64,000 nt of DNA, from contig AP026064.1 in assembly GCA_024349725.1 (NCBI GenBank), positions 789,150 through 853,149 of the forward strand, read 5' to 3'. The first letter of the stretch is position 1. The number at the start of each line of letters is the position of its first letter. The position numbers and the translations under genes were made by a program. Below the pieces are notes generated by a model that saw only the letters and a list, made by a program, of their open reading frames with translations, was not told where the DNA came from and searched no databases. This document shows, in pieces, positions 34,059 to 46,478 of this stretch. This stretch comes from Arsenophonus endosymbiont of Ceratovacuna japonica (GTDB taxonomy: Bacteria; Pseudomonadota; Gammaproteobacteria; Enterobacterales; Enterobacteriaceae).

Positions 34059-35504
34059 ATGAATATACAACAATCACCTAAATTAAAAATAACAATACCA
34101 AAAATACTTAATGTTAAACATATACATTTTATTGGTATTGGTGGTATTGGTATGGGAGGTATTGCTGCAATATTAGTTAAAGAAGGTTATGAAATTAGTG
34201 GATCTGATTTAATTCCAAATACAATTACTAAACAATTAATAGAACTTGGAGTTAAAATTTATTTTCATCATAAACCTAAAAATGTTATAAATGCTTGTGT
34301 TGTTGTTATATCTTCAGCAATATCAATTAATAATCCAGAAGTTATTGCTGCAAAAAAAGCTCGAATTCCAGTAATTCACCGAGCTGAAATGTTATCTGAA
34401 TTAATGCGTTTTCGCTATGGTATTGCTATTTCAGGAACTCATGGAAAAACAACTACTACATCTATGATTATTAGTATTTATATACAATCAGGATTAGACC
34501 CAACATTTATTAATGGTGGTATAATTAAAAAAACAGGTGTTTATGCTAATCTAGGAACTAGTAAATATTTAATTACAGAAGCTGATGAAAGTGATGCATC
34601 TTTCTTATATTTACATCCATTAATAATTGTTATAACAAATATTGAAGCAGATCATATGGAAAATTATGATGGTAATTTTGAGAAATTAAAACAGACTTTT
34701 ATTAATTTCTTACATAATCTACCATTTTATGGTCGTGCTGTATTGTGTATTGACGATATAGTGATACGTTCATTATTATCAAAAATAGATCGTTATGTGA
34801 TAACTTATGGTTTTAGTGATGATGCAGATATTCGTATTACATCTTATAATCAATCTGAAAATAAAAATTATTTTACTATAATACGTAAAAATCATGCTAA
34901 TTTAAATTTTATATTAAATACTCCAGGATATCATAATGCCTTAAATGCAGCAGCAGCTATTGCAGTATCAACTGAAGAAGGTATAAATGATAATGATATT
35001 TTAACTGCATTAACAAAATTTCAAGGAACTAAACGACGTTTTGATTTTATAGGAAATTTTTCTTTAATGAAAGTTAATGGCAAAAAAGGTAATGTTATAT
35101 TAATAGATGATTATGGTCATCATCCAACAGAAATTGATATTACCATTAAAACAGCAAAAATAAAGTGGATAAATAAACGTATTGTGATGGTTTTTCAACC
35201 ACATAGATATACTCGAACTAGAGATTTATATAATGATTTTGTTAATATTTTAGAGCAGGTTGATGTATTATTAATGTTAGATGTTTATCCAGCAGGAGAA
35301 AAACATATTCCTGGTGCAGATAGTATATCATTATGTCAAACAATTCGTAATAGAGGTAAATTAGATCCTATTTTTATAAATAGATATGATCAAACTTATA
35401 AAATATTAATAAAAATTATAGAAAATAATGATCTAATACTTACACAAGGTGCTGGAAATATTAGTAATATGGCATTTAATTTAGTCAATAAGTATTTTAG
35501 ATAA
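34059..35504 (+). CDS. murC: UDP-MurNAc:L-alanine ligase MurC
   Basis: 481 residues (E. coli 491). First amino-acid ligase of the stem peptide. [14 protein letters not shown] near 22-35 binds UDP-MurNAc; [11 protein letters not shown] (near 126-136) is the ATP loop; [12 protein letters not shown] and [14 protein letters not shown] carry the metal-binding Glu and His. [11 protein letters not shown] near 348-358 and [12 protein letters not shown] follow. An ATG five bases upstream is followed at once by a stop, so the start is at 34059. The end is about ten residues shorter than E. coli, in a variable tail. Twenty-five bases to ddlB. Confidence 0.97.
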   Translation: MNIQQSPKLKITIPKILNVKHIHFIGIGGIGMGGIAAILVKEGYEISGSDLIPNTITKQLIELGVKIYFHHKPKNVINACVVVISSAISINNPEVIAAKKARIPVIHRAEMLSELMRFRYGIAISGTHGKTTTTSMIISIYIQSGLDPTFINGGIIKKTGVYANLGTSKYLITEADESDASFLYLHPLIIVITNIEADHMENYDGNFEKLKQTFINFLHNLPFYGRAVLCIDDIVIRSLLSKIDRYVITYGFSDDADIRITSYNQSENKNYFTIIRKNHANLNFILNTPGYHNALNAAAAIAVSTEEGINDNDILTALTKFQGTKRRFDFIGNFSLMKVNGKKGNVILIDDYGHHPTEIDITIKTAKIKWINKRIVMVFQPHRYTRTRDLYNDFVNILEQVDVLLMLDVYPAGEKHIPGADSISLCQTIRNRGKLDPIFINRYDQTYKILIKIIENNDLILTQGAGNISNMAFNLVNKYFR

Positions 35505-35529
35505 ATTATAATAAATAAGGTAAAGTATA

Positions 35530-36450
35530 ATGGTTGATAAAGTTGCTGTACTTTTAGGTGGAAACTCATCTGAAAGGGAAATATCACTACAATCTGGTCA
35601 AGCTATAGTAAATAGTTTACGTAAAGATGGAATAAATTCTGATCCAATTGATGTTAAAAATTTTTCTATTATAAAATTAAAAGAAATTGGTTATAATAAA
35701 GTTTTTATTGCCTTACATGGACGAGGTGGTGAAGATGGTGTATTGCAAAGAGTTTTAGAGTTTTTAAAATTGCCTTATACAGGAAGTGGTGTTTTAGCTT
35801 CATCACTTTCAATGGATAAATTACGTACTAAAAAATTATGGGCTAATATAGGTTTATCAATTGTACCATATATAACATTAAATAATAAACAATTAGCAAT
35901 GATGTCAGATACAATGCTTTTTAAATATATATATCATTTATATATGCCACTTATTATAAAACCAAATCTTGAAGGGTCAAGTATTGGTATTAGCAAAGTT
36001 ACTAATTTTAATCAATTAAGAATAGCACTAAAATTAGCTTTTCATTATGATAAAAATGTATTAATTGAAAAATGGATAAATGGTTCTGAATATACAGTGG
36101 CAATTGTTGGAGATCAAATATTACCCTCAATTCGTATTAAACATATGAGTACTTTTTATGATTATAATGCAAAATATACATCTAATAACACAAAATATTT
36201 TTGTCCTAGTGGATTAGAATTAAAAGAAGAAAAGAAATTAAACAAATTAGCACTATCAGCATATAAATCAGTTGGTTGCAATGGTTTTGGTCGTGTTGAT
36301 ATTATTAGAGACAATAATGGTATTTTTTATTTATTAGAAATAAATACTGCACCTGGAATGACTAATCATAGTTTAGTTCCTATAGCAGCAAAACAAGCAG
36401 GAATAAGTTTTTCACAATTAGTTAAAAAAATTTTAGAATTAGTAAAATAA
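35530..36450 (+). CDS. ddlB: D-alanine--D-alanine ligase DdlB
   Basis: 306 residues, identical in length to E. coli DdlB. ATP-grasp enzyme making D-Ala-D-Ala for MurF. VLLGGNSSEREISLQSG near 7-23, ALHGRGGEDG near 61-70, KPNLEGSSIGISKV near 144-157 and the metal-binding end LEINTAPGMTNHSLVP near 268-283 are present. One base separates it from ftsQ (ATG overlaps the intergenic TAATATG), so the operon continues unbroken. Confidence 0.98.
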   Translation: MVDKVAVLLGGNSSEREISLQSGQAIVNSLRKDGINSDPIDVKNFSIIKLKEIGYNKVFIALHGRGGEDGVLQRVLEFLKLPYTGSGVLASSLSMDKLRTKKLWANIGLSIVPYITLNNKQLAMMSDTMLFKYIYHLYMPLIIKPNLEGSSIGISKVTNFNQLRIALKLAFHYDKNVLIEKWINGSEYTVAIVGDQILPSIRIKHMSTFYDYNAKYTSNNTKYFCPSGLELKEEKKLNKLALSAYKSVGCNGFGRVDIIRDNNGIFYLLEINTAPGMTNHSLVPIAAKQAGISFSQLVKKILELVK

Positions 36451-36451
36451 T

Positions 36452-37246
36452 ATGTCACAACTATTAATAAACTTTTATAATAAAATATTTAAAGAATATT
36501 ATAAAAATAATAATAAAAATAATTATTATTATTTAGTTAATATTATATTTTTATTAATAATATTAAGTGCTAATATATATGGTGGATTGATGACGTTAAA
36601 TTGGATTAAAGATATTAATAAATTTTCTATTTATAACTTAGTAATTACTGGAGAACGTCATTATACTTGTGATGATAATATTAAACAAATTATATTAACA
36701 TTAGGTATTTCTAATACATTTATTGAAATAGATATAAATAAAATCAAAAATAAAATACAAAATATACCATGGATAAAAAATGTTAATGTAAGTAAACAAT
36801 GGCCTAATAAATTAAAAATTCACTTAGTAGAATATAAACCTTATGCTAAATGGAATGATACTATTTTTATTGATGTAGAAGGAATTATTTTTAATTTACC
36901 TATATTACAAAATATTCAAGAAAATTTATTAATGTTATATGGTCCAGAAGGAAGTCAAAAAGAAGTATTAAATATGTATTTTACTATGCAACAACAGTTA
37001 AAATCACATAATTTTAATATTAAATCATTATCAATGAATACAAGACGTGCGTGGCAATTGATTTTAGTAAATCATATTAAACTAAATATAGGTAAAAAGG
37101 ATATTAAAAAAAGATTAAATCATTTTATTGAACTTTATAAAATACTAAAACAAGTAACAGATAAGCGCATTGAATATATAGATTTACGATATCATAGCGG
37201 TGCTGCAGTAGGTTGGTTACCACTTTTATCTAATACTATACACTGA
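36452..37246 (+). CDS. ftsQ: Cell division protein FtsQ
   Basis: 264 residues (E. coli 276). A bitopic inner-membrane protein that recruits FtsL and FtsB. A Lys/Asn/Tyr-rich cytoplasmic tail precedes one membrane helix (about 28-48); the POTRA domain begins at FSIYNLVITGERHYT near 57-71, then WIKNVNVSKQWPNKLKIHLVEYKPYAKW near 105-132 is the most conserved block. IEYIDLRYHSGAAVGW near the end matches the family. Position between ddlB and ftsA confirms it. Confidence 0.96.
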   Translation: MSQLLINFYNKIFKEYYKNNNKNNYYYLVNIIFLLIILSANIYGGLMTLNWIKDINKFSIYNLVITGERHYTCDDNIKQIILTLGISNTFIEIDINKIKNKIQNIPWIKNVNVSKQWPNKLKIHLVEYKPYAKWNDTIFIDVEGIIFNLPILQNIQENLLMLYGPEGSQKEVLNMYFTMQQQLKSHNFNIKSLSMNTRRAWQLILVNHIKLNIGKKDIKKRLNHFIELYKILKQVTDKRIEYIDLRYHSGAAVGWLPLLSNTIH

Positions 37247-37292
37247 ATTAAAATAATTTTAAACTGCTAATTAATTATATATAGGTAAATTA

Positions 37293-38552
37293 ATGATGAT
37301 TAAAAAAACAGATAAAAAATTAGTAGTTGGTCTTGAAATTGGAATTTCTAAAGTTTCTGTATTAATTGGTGAAATTTTACCTAATGATATGATAAATATT
37401 ATTGGATTTGGTAATAACCCATCCCATGGAATGAATAAAAGTGGTGTAAATAATTTAGAGTCTGTTGTAAAATGTGTACAATTAGCTATAGATAAAGCTG
37501 AATTAATGGCTGAATGCCAAATATCATCAGTTTATTTAGCTATTTCTGGTAAGCATATTAGTTGTCAAAATGAAATAGGGATAGTACCTATTTCTGAAGA
37601 TGAAATTACTCAATATGATGTAGATAATGTTATTCATATAGCTAAATCAGTACGCATGCATGATGAACATAGAATTTTACATGTTATCCCACAAGAATAT
37701 ACTATTGATTATCAAGAAGGAATTAAAAATCCAATAGGACTTTCAGGAATACGCATAAAAGCTAAAGTTCATATAATTACTTGTCATAATGATATAGCTA
37801 AAAATATAATTAAAGTAGTTGAACGTTGTGGTTTAAAAGTAGATCAATTAATTTTTTCTGGTTTAGCATCAAGTTATTCTGTTTTAACACAAGATGAACG
37901 TGAATTAGGAGTATGTGTAGCAGATATTGGATGTGGAACTATAGATATAGCTATATATACTAATGATTCTCTTCGATATACTAAAGTTATACCTTATGCT
38001 GGTAATATAGTAACTAGCGATATTTCTTATGCATTTAGTATAACTCCTAGTGATGCAGAAACAATTAAAATTAATTATGGTTGCGCACTAGGTACTATTA
38101 TTAGTAATAATGAAAATATTGAAGTACAAAGTATAGATGGTCAACCACCAAAAAGTTTACAACGTCAAATATTAGCTGAAGTTATTGAACCACGTTATAC
38201 AGAGTTACTAAATTTAATAAATAATGAAATTTTAAAATTACAAGGTAAATTACGTAATCAAGGTATCAAACATAATATCGATGCTGGTATTATTTTAACA
38301 GGAGGTGGTTCTCAAATTAATGGTTTAATTGAATGCGCCAAAAAAGTATTTCAAACTAAAGTACGTATTAGTAATCCATTAAATATAACTGGTTTAACAG
38401 ATGATATACAGAAACCTTATTACTCTACAACTGTTGGACTTCTTCATTATGGAAAACAAACTTATCTTATTAATAAATCAGAAATAAATAAAAATATATC
38501 AATAAGTAGTTTTTTTCAAAAAGTTACTAACTGGTTAAGAAAGGAATTTTAA
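37293..38552 (+). CDS. ftsA: Cell division protein FtsA
   Basis: 419 residues (E. coli 420). Actin-like ATPase that tethers FtsZ to the membrane and passes the division signal. LVVGLEIGISKVSVLIG (10-26), ADIGCGTIDIAIY near 210-222 and ILTGGGSQINGL near 345-356 are the nucleotide-binding loops. The C-terminal amphipathic helix FQKVTNWLRKEF keeps the membrane-targeting motif of E. coli (NSWLRKEF). Preceded by ftsQ and followed by ftsZ at a 58-base gap. Confidence 0.98.
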   Translation: MMIKKTDKKLVVGLEIGISKVSVLIGEILPNDMINIIGFGNNPSHGMNKSGVNNLESVVKCVQLAIDKAELMAECQISSVYLAISGKHISCQNEIGIVPISEDEITQYDVDNVIHIAKSVRMHDEHRILHVIPQEYTIDYQEGIKNPIGLSGIRIKAKVHIITCHNDIAKNIIKVVERCGLKVDQLIFSGLASSYSVLTQDERELGVCVADIGCGTIDIAIYTNDSLRYTKVIPYAGNIVTSDISYAFSITPSDAETIKINYGCALGTIISNNENIEVQSIDGQPPKSLQRQILAEVIEPRYTELLNLINNEILKLQGKLRNQGIKHNIDAGIILTGGGSQINGLIECAKKVFQTKVRISNPLNITGLTDDIQKPYYSTTVGLLHYGKQTYLINKSEINKNISISSFFQKVTNWLRKEF

Positions 38553-38610
38553 TTTTGTAAAATAAAAAAACAAATCTTTACTTCTAATATAAGAAAAATG
38601 GAGATAAATT

Positions 38611-39777
38611 ATGATTGAATCAACAGAATTAATTAATGACGCAATTATTAAAGTTATCGGTATTGGTGGTGGTGGTTGTAATGCTGTTGAACATATGATA
38701 CGTGAACATATTGAAGGAGTTGAATTTTTTGCTATTAATACTGATGCTCAAGCATTACAGAAAACATCAGTAAAACAAACTATTCAAATTGGGAATAGTA
38801 TTACAAAAGGATTAGGAGCAGGGGCTAATCCTGAAATTGGTCATAATGCCGCCGAAGAAGATCGCGAAAAGTTACATAATGAGATTGATGGTGCAGATAT
38901 GATTTTTATTGCTGCTGGTATGGGTGGTGGTACTGGTACTGGAGCAGCTCCTGTTGTAGCTGAAATTGCTAAAGAACTTGGTATACTTACAGTAGCAGTT
39001 GTAACTAAACCTTTTAACTTTGAAGGCAAGAAGCGTATGTCATTTGCTGAAGCAGGAATTTTAGAATTATCTAAAAATGTTGATTCTTTAATAACTATTC
39101 CTAATGATAAATTATTAAAAGTACTTGGACGTGGAACTTCTTTATTAGATGCATTTGGTGCTGCAAATGATGTATTAAAAGGAGCAGTACAAGGCATTGC
39201 AGAATTAATTACTTGTCCGGGTTTAATGAATGTAGATTTTGCTGATGTACGAACTGTTATGTCTGAAATGGGTTATGCTATGATGGGATCAGGTATAGCA
39301 CGTGGTGAAAATCGTGCAGAAGAAGCAGCAGAAATAGCTATTTCTAGTCCATTGTTAGAAGATATTGATTTATCTGGTGCACGTGGTGTATTAGTTAATA
39401 TTACTGCAGGATTTAATTTACGACTTGATGAATTTGAAATAGTAGGAAATACTATTAAATCATTTGCATCTGATCATGCAACAGTTGTTATTGGTACTTC
39501 TCTAGACCCTGAAATTAATGATGAATTACGTGTAACTGTTGTTGCTACAGGAATTAGTATAGATAAGCGTCCAGAAATTACATTAGTTACAAATAAATCA
39601 ACTCAAAAATCATCACTAGAAAAATACTACCATAAAATGCAATATTCAATTCCTACTATAATGCCATTAACAGAAGAAAAAACTACAAATAATTCAATAA
39701 ATGAACAAAATATAAAATCTAACAAAGAATTAGAATATCTTGATATTCCAGCTTTTTTAAGAAAACAAGCTGATTAA
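38611..39777 (+). CDS. ftsZ: Cell division GTPase FtsZ
   Basis: 388 residues (E. coli 383). Tubulin homologue that forms the division ring. The tubulin signature GGGTGTG (109-115) sits in [29 protein letters not shown] (17-29) and the T7 loop [15 protein letters not shown] near 206-220 are intact. After a short variable linker the C-terminal peptide ends [12 protein letters not shown], identical to E. coli; it binds FtsA and ZipA. GGAG eight bases upstream of ATG. Last functional gene of the cluster, followed by a dead lpxC. Confidence 0.99.
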   Translation: MIESTELINDAIIKVIGIGGGGCNAVEHMIREHIEGVEFFAINTDAQALQKTSVKQTIQIGNSITKGLGAGANPEIGHNAAEEDREKLHNEIDGADMIFIAAGMGGGTGTGAAPVVAEIAKELGILTVAVVTKPFNFEGKKRMSFAEAGILELSKNVDSLITIPNDKLLKVLGRGTSLLDAFGAANDVLKGAVQGIAELITCPGLMNVDFADVRTVMSEMGYAMMGSGIARGENRAEEAAEIAISSPLLEDIDLSGARGVLVNITAGFNLRLDEFEIVGNTIKSFASDHATVVIGTSLDPEINDELRVTVVATGISIDKRPEITLVTNKSTQKSSLEKYYHKMQYSIPTIMPLTEEKTTNNSINEQNIKSNKELEYLDIPAFLRKQAD

Positions 39778-39867
39778 CTAATACTAAATACTTTTTTATT
39801 TGATATTAAAATATTTTATTGTTTTTGGAAAAATAATTAGTAAAATAATTTATAGTATGGAAAGATA

Positions 39868-40679
39868 ATGATCAAACAAAGGATGATAAAACGCATTATT
39901 CAAACAATAGGTGTTGGATTACATACTGGGAAAAAAATTACTTTAGTATTACGTTCAGCACCTGAAAATATAGGAATTATTTGTCGTCGTACAAATTTAA
40001 ATTCACCAGTTGATTTGTCTTCTAAAATAAAATCTGTACGTAATATTATATTATGTATTTGCTTAATTAATAAAAATAATATATGAATTTTCAATAATAG
40101 AATATTTGTATTCTGCATTAAAAGGATTAAGAATTAATAATATAATTATTGAATAAATGCTCCAAGAATACCAATAATAAATGCTAGTGTTGCATCTTTT
40201 GTATGTTTATTGTTAGATGCTGGAATTGAATAATTAAATAGCATTAAGAAATTTCTTCGAATTAAAAACAAAGTACGAGTTGCAGATGGTAATAAATAGA
40301 TGAACTTATACCTTATATGGATTTAATTTAGATTTTACTATTGATTTTAATCATCCTGCTATTAATAATAATACTTACAATCAAAAGTATTATTTTTAGG
40401 TTATAATATTAATTGTGCTATTGTTATTAATGATTATAAAATATTAAATAAAAATGGATTACATTTAAAAATGAATTTGTACATCATAAAACATTAGATG
40501 CTATAGGTGATTTATTCACATTTGGTTATAATATTATTGGTGATTTTACGGCATATAAATCTAATCATGCATTAAATAATAAATTATTAAAATTTTTATT
40601 ATCAACAAAATCTGCATAGGATATTATAATATTTAAAGATGTATTTAAAATGCCAATTAAGTTTAAACAACATCAATAA
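39868..40679 (+). pseudogene. lpxC: Decaying lpxC (UDP-3-O-acyl-GlcNAc deacetylase)
   Basis: The first 72 codons read well ([20 protein letters not shown]) up to a TGA at 40084-40086. The homology then jumps frame: EFSIIEYLYSALKGLRINN, then INAPRIPIINAS and FVCLLLDAGIE, then LYGFNLDFTIDFNHPAIN, then [30 protein letters not shown] and [19 protein letters not shown]. Several frameshifts and stops occur, and about 27 codons corresponding to the MRQISRARTFGF region are deleted. The zinc ligand equivalent to E. coli His79 is Tyr (EYL for EHL). LpxC is the committed step of lipid A synthesis. It sits after ftsZ exactly as in E. coli. Not functional. Confidence 0.95.
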
Positions 40680-40766
40680 TAATAATCTAAAATATATTAA
40701 TAATGTTATATTAATTATAATATTTTTATTAAAATTTATTAATTAATATTAACATTTTTTATTTTT

Positions 40767-41255
40767 TTAATTTTCCAAATTAACTAAACTTTCTAATTTT
40801 TCTTTTAGTTTTTGAGGACTTTTTTTTGCTAAATTAAGAACTATTTTAGCACTTTTTATACTTAATTTATTTATTATTTGTTTTGATGGTGTTATTGCTA
40901 TTTTTTTAATTGGTAAATAATTTTTAGAATTTTGCAATGATAATGATGGGTTAATTATTATTTTAATTAGAGATAAAGATGGCAAAATAGTATTACGTAA
41001 TGCTGAAAATAACATAGGTAATTCATAACTTAGTCTTATTTTTCGACTTGCATTTATAACTTCTAAAAAAAGAATATTTTTATGATAATTAGCAACTTGA
41101 CATAATGAATTTACTTCAATAGGAAGTAATTTAATAATAGTATTATTTATTTTAATTAAAACATATATACGTTGTTTAATAATTTTCAATATACTTGAAT
41201 TTAAATTATTTTCTTTTAATAAGATATTTAAAGATTTTATATAATTATTTTTCAT
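40767..41255 (-). CDS. DUF721/DciA-like protein
   Basis: 162 residues. Not in E. coli K-12 at this place, but many relatives carry a DUF721 gene on the opposite strand between lpxC and secA. The diagnostic core is QVANYHKNILFLEVINASRKIRLSYELP at about 53-80 followed by LFSALRNTILPSLSLIKIIINPSL: an HxN-type beta-rich domain in which short hydrophobic strands alternate with basic loops. The Lys/Ser-rich C-terminus ends with a helix (SPQKLKEKLESL). DciA proteins load or assist the DnaB replicative helicase in bacteria without DnaC; whether this one does so is inference. It converges on the lpxC remnant and diverges from secA. The frame is open, so it appears selected. Confidence 0.75.
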   Translation of the reverse strand: MKNNYIKSLNILLKENNLNSSILKIIKQRIYVLIKINNTIIKLLPIEVNSLCQVANYHKNILFLEVINASRKIRLSYELPMLFSALRNTILPSLSLIKIIINPSLSLQNSKNYLPIKKIAITPSKQIINKLSIKSAKIVLNLAKKSPQKLKEKLESLVNLEN

Positions 41256-41810
41256 TTTTTTTACTACTAATGTTATTTTATTTAATATTAAATAAATATT
41301 ATTATTATTTTTATTATTTTAATAAAATGTAAAAAAATATTAAATATTAATTAATCAATATAATGTTATTATAAATAATTTATCACTAAAAGTAATAAAT
41401 AAATATATTATATTATAAATAATATATAAATTATTTGTATCATTATTTTTTATATAATATTATTTACTAGTTATTTTTTAATATTATTATATAAAAATTA
41501 AATATTAATTTTAATATTCATAATATATTCGTATTAATTTATAATATAATTTGTATTTTATTTATAATTAATTTAATAATTTTTATTATAAAAAAATTTT
41601 TACAAATTTATTAATACAATATTATTATTATATGATTTATAAAAATATACTTTAATTTATCTAATATTATAATATTAGATATGTACTTAATAAAAAATTA
41701 AATAATTTTTTATATTAACTATAATTAAATTAAATATATTATTATATTATTTTAAAATAATATAATAATAAAGTTTAAATAAAACACATTTTAATTAAGA
41801 AGAAATATTT
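41256..41810. other. Spacer between the DciA-like gene and secA; secM absent
   Basis: 555 bases of A/T separating two divergent genes. In E. coli secM precedes secA and regulates it by translational arrest; no readable secM remains. A 24-base perfect palindrome lies at 41658-41681. Confidence 0.6.
41658..41681. repeat. 24-base perfect palindrome upstream of secA
   Basis: Each half reads TATCTAATATTA or its complement, with one G/C pair per arm. It lies 130 bases before the secA start codon. Could be an operator-like site or chance in A/T sequence. Confidence 0.5.
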
Positions 41811-44399
41811 ATGTTAACTAAGTTATTAACAAAAGTTTTTGGCAGTAAAAATTATAGAACTTTACGTCATTTAGGTAAAATTATTAATATAATTAATCAA
41901 TTAGAACCTGAATTTGAAAAATTTTCCAACAGAGAACTTAAAAATAAAACTAATGAATTTCGTCAACGTATAAAATCAGGAGTTATATTAAATGATCTAA
42001 TACCTGAAGCATTTGCAACTGTTAGAGAAGCTAGTAAACGAGTATTTAACATGAGACATTTTAATGCTCAGTTATTAGGCGGAATAGTATTAAATGATCG
42101 TTGTATTGCAGAAATGCGTACTGGGGAAGGAAAAACATTAACATCAACATTACCAGCATATTTAAATGCTTTAACTGGAAATGGCGTTCATATTGTTACT
42201 GTAAATGATTATTTAGCTAGACGTGACGCAGAAAATAATAGATTACTATTTGAATTTTTAGATATGACAGTTGGTCTTAATTTACCAGGTATATCTATAA
42301 ATATGAAGCGTGAAGCTTATGCATCAGATATTACATATGGTACCAATAATGAATATGGTTTTGATTATTTACGTGATAATATGATTTTTAATTCAAAAGA
42401 TAGAGTCCAACGTAAATTACATTATGCATTAATTGATGAAGTTGATTCTATTTTAATTGATGAAGCTCGTACTCCATTAATTATTTCAGGATTATCAGAA
42501 GATAGTTCAGATTTATATAAAAAAGTGAATAAACTAATTCCTAATCTTAAGATTCAAGAAAAAGAAGATACAGATACTTTTCATGGCGAAGGTCATTTTT
42601 CAGTTGATGAAAAATTACGTCAAGTTACATTAACAGAGCGTGGATTAGAATTAATTGAACAATTATTAACAAAAGTTAATTTAATGAAAGAAGGTGAGTC
42701 ACTTTATTCTTCAACTAATATTATACTTATGCATCATGTTATAATTGCATTACGTGCTTATGTTTTATTCTACAGAGATGTAGATTATATTGTTAAAGAT
42801 GGTAATATTATTATTGTAGATGAACATACTGGACGCACAATAGAAGGTCGTCGTTGGTCAGATGGATTACATCAAGCTATTGAGGCAAAAGAAGGCGTTA
42901 AAATACAAAGTGAAAATCAAATATTAGCATCGATTACATTTCAAAATTATTTTCGTCTATATGAAAAACTTGCAGGTATGACTGGAACTGCTGATACAGA
43001 AGCTTTTGAATTTAGATCTATATATAAATTAGATACTATTGTAATTCCAACTAATCGTCCTATGATACGCAATGATTTACCTGACTTAGTTTATATAACT
43101 GAAAGTGAAAAAATTGATGCCATTATAAATGATATTATTAAATGTATAAATAAAGGTCAACCTGTATTGGTAGGAACTATTTCAATTGAAAAATCAGAAT
43201 TAATTTCAAAAAAATTAAAAAAAAATAAAATTGCACATAACGTTTTAAATGCTAAATTTCATGAGATGGAAGCAGATATTATTGCAAATGCTGGACAAGC
43301 AAGTTCAGTAACTATTGCAACTAATATGGCTGGTAGAGGTACAGATATTGTATTAGGAGGCAGTTGGCTATCTGAAATTAATAAATTTAAAAATATAAAT
43401 CAAAAACAAATAGATCAAATAAAAATAGCATGGAAAGAACGTCATAATGCTGTAATTTTTGCCGGTGGTTTACATATAATTGGTACTGAACGACATGAAT
43501 CTCGTCGTATTGATAATCAATTACGTGGACGTTCTGGACGACAAGGTGATCCAGGTTCATCGCGTTTTTATCTTTCAATGGAAGATTCTTTAATGCGTAT
43601 TTTTGCCTCTAATCGCATATCAGAAATAATGCGTAAATTAGGAATAAAACCTAAAGAAGCTATTGAACATCCTTGGGTAACTAAAGCTATTGCTAATGCA
43701 CAGCGCAAAGTTGAAAGTCGTAACTTTGATATTAGAAAACAACTATTAGAATATGATGATGTTGTTAATGATCAGCGTTTAGCTATTTATTCACAACGTA
43801 ATAATATATTAGATAGTAACGATGTTAGTGAAACAATTAATATTATTCGTGAAGATGTTATAAATAAGATAATTAATATATATTATAAATCTTTAGATGA
43901 AACATGTAATATTTATGAATTACAAAAAAGATTGAATAATGATTTTAATTTAAAATTACCTATTAAAGAATGGTTAAATAAAGATCCTGAATTACAAAAA
44001 GAAACGTTACAAGAACGTATTTTAAAAGAAGCAATTACTATCTATAAAGAACAAGAGAAAATTATTGGTTATGATGTAATGCGTAATTTTGAAAAAAACA
44101 TTATATTACAAACTATTGATACATTATGGAAAGAACATTTAGCTGCAATGGATTATTTGAGACAAGGAATTCATTTAAGAAGTTACGCACAAAAAGATCC
44201 AAAACAAGAATATAAACGAGAATCTTTTAGTATGTTTTCAAATATGTTAGAAATCTTAAAATATAAAGTAATTAGTACATTAAGTAATATACAAGTTAAA
44301 TTACAAAAAGAAATTATTTTATTTAATAAACAAAAATATAAAAAAATAAATAACATTATTAAAAATCAAAATAATTTTATATATAATATTAAAAATTAA
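41811..44399 (+). CDS. secA: Protein translocase ATPase SecA, without the zinc tail
   Basis: 862 residues against 901 in E. coli. Motor that drives preproteins through SecYEG. Walker A MRTGEGKT (about 102-109), [19 protein letters not shown] near 209-227, [13 protein letters not shown] near 506-518 and [20 protein letters not shown] near 565-584 are intact, as are the helical scaffold and wing domains. The C-terminal CXCX8CH zinc module that binds SecB and lipid is missing: the protein ends in a Lys/Asn/Ile-rich stretch with no Cys. SD AAGAAG upstream. secM is absent, so the classical secretion-responsive control is lost. Confidence 0.98.
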   Translation: MLTKLLTKVFGSKNYRTLRHLGKIINIINQLEPEFEKFSNRELKNKTNEFRQRIKSGVILNDLIPEAFATVREASKRVFNMRHFNAQLLGGIVLNDRCIAEMRTGEGKTLTSTLPAYLNALTGNGVHIVTVNDYLARRDAENNRLLFEFLDMTVGLNLPGISINMKREAYASDITYGTNNEYGFDYLRDNMIFNSKDRVQRKLHYALIDEVDSILIDEARTPLIISGLSEDSSDLYKKVNKLIPNLKIQEKEDTDTFHGEGHFSVDEKLRQVTLTERGLELIEQLLTKVNLMKEGESLYSSTNIILMHHVIIALRAYVLFYRDVDYIVKDGNIIIVDEHTGRTIEGRRWSDGLHQAIEAKEGVKIQSENQILASITFQNYFRLYEKLAGMTGTADTEAFEFRSIYKLDTIVIPTNRPMIRNDLPDLVYITESEKIDAIINDIIKCINKGQPVLVGTISIEKSELISKKLKKNKIAHNVLNAKFHEMEADIIANAGQASSVTIATNMAGRGTDIVLGGSWLSEINKFKNINQKQIDQIKIAWKERHNAVIFAGGLHIIGTERHESRRIDNQLRGRSGRQGDPGSSRFYLSMEDSLMRIFASNRISEIMRKLGIKPKEAIEHPWVTKAIANAQRKVESRNFDIRKQLLEYDDVVNDQRLAIYSQRNNILDSNDVSETINIIREDVINKIINIYYKSLDETCNIYELQKRLNNDFNLKLPIKEWLNKDPELQKETLQERILKEAITIYKEQEKIIGYDVMRNFEKNIILQTIDTLWKEHLAAMDYLRQGIHLRSYAQKDPKQEYKRESFSMFSNMLEILKYKVISTLSNIQVKLQKEIILFNKQKYKKINNIIKNQNNFIYNIKN

Positions 44400-45154
44400 A
44401 TATTATTATTAATAATTAAAATAATATTATTATTAAAAAATAACTATAATAAAATTTGTATATAAAAATCTATTAAAAATATAAATTTTATTATAATAGT
44501 TTAAATATAATTATAATTATTATGATAATTATATGTATTATTATAAAATAAATTTGTATATTTTATAAAATTTAAATTAAAATATAAAATTATAAAATAT
44601 TTAAAATAAAAATTAATTTATAAAATATATATTAATAAATTAATAATATCTATTATAATTTTAAAATAAAATTTTTAAAATAAAATTTATAATACATATG
44701 TATTTGTTAATTAATAAAATTATTTTTTTAAAAATATATATTTATATATTAATTAATAATATAATTTAAAATAAATAAATTTAATAAATAAATAATACAA
44801 AATATTATAATAATATTAAAATTTAACAAAATAAATTAAAATTAAAAACAATTATATTAATTAATATAATTATTATAATATTTTATTATACCTTAATTTA
44901 TAATATCAATAATTATATATAAAATATATTAATATTACTAATATAAAATTATTATATAAATATATTTATTATTTTATATATTATAATAATTATTATTTAT
45001 AATATATTCTTATTAATAATAAAAATTATATATATTTATTATTAAAAATGAATATATATAATTTTATTTAATTTGAAATATAATAATCATTATTATAAAT
45101 TTAATTAAATTATTAAATTTCTCATATTATTAAAATAGTAATTTATATTTTTAT
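44400..45154. other. 755-base AT-rich spacer between secA and murA
   Basis: Between convergent 3' ends. A/T only; no readable mutT or other remnant, RNA gene or GC-bearing terminator. Confidence 0.6.
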
Positions 45155-46435
<1,281 letters not shown>

Positions 46436-46478
46436 TTATATGTAATATAAATTATTGATATATAAAATTATTAATTTA

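Noticed and set aside
38841..39197. 118-codon open frame antisense to ftsZ
   Set aside because: Entirely inside the well-conserved ftsZ on the other strand; no recognisable family and composition is a mirror of FtsZ codons.
39868..40086. A stand-alone 72-residue protein
   Set aside because: It is the N-terminal part of LpxC; the rest of LpxC follows in other frames, so it is a pseudogene fragment.
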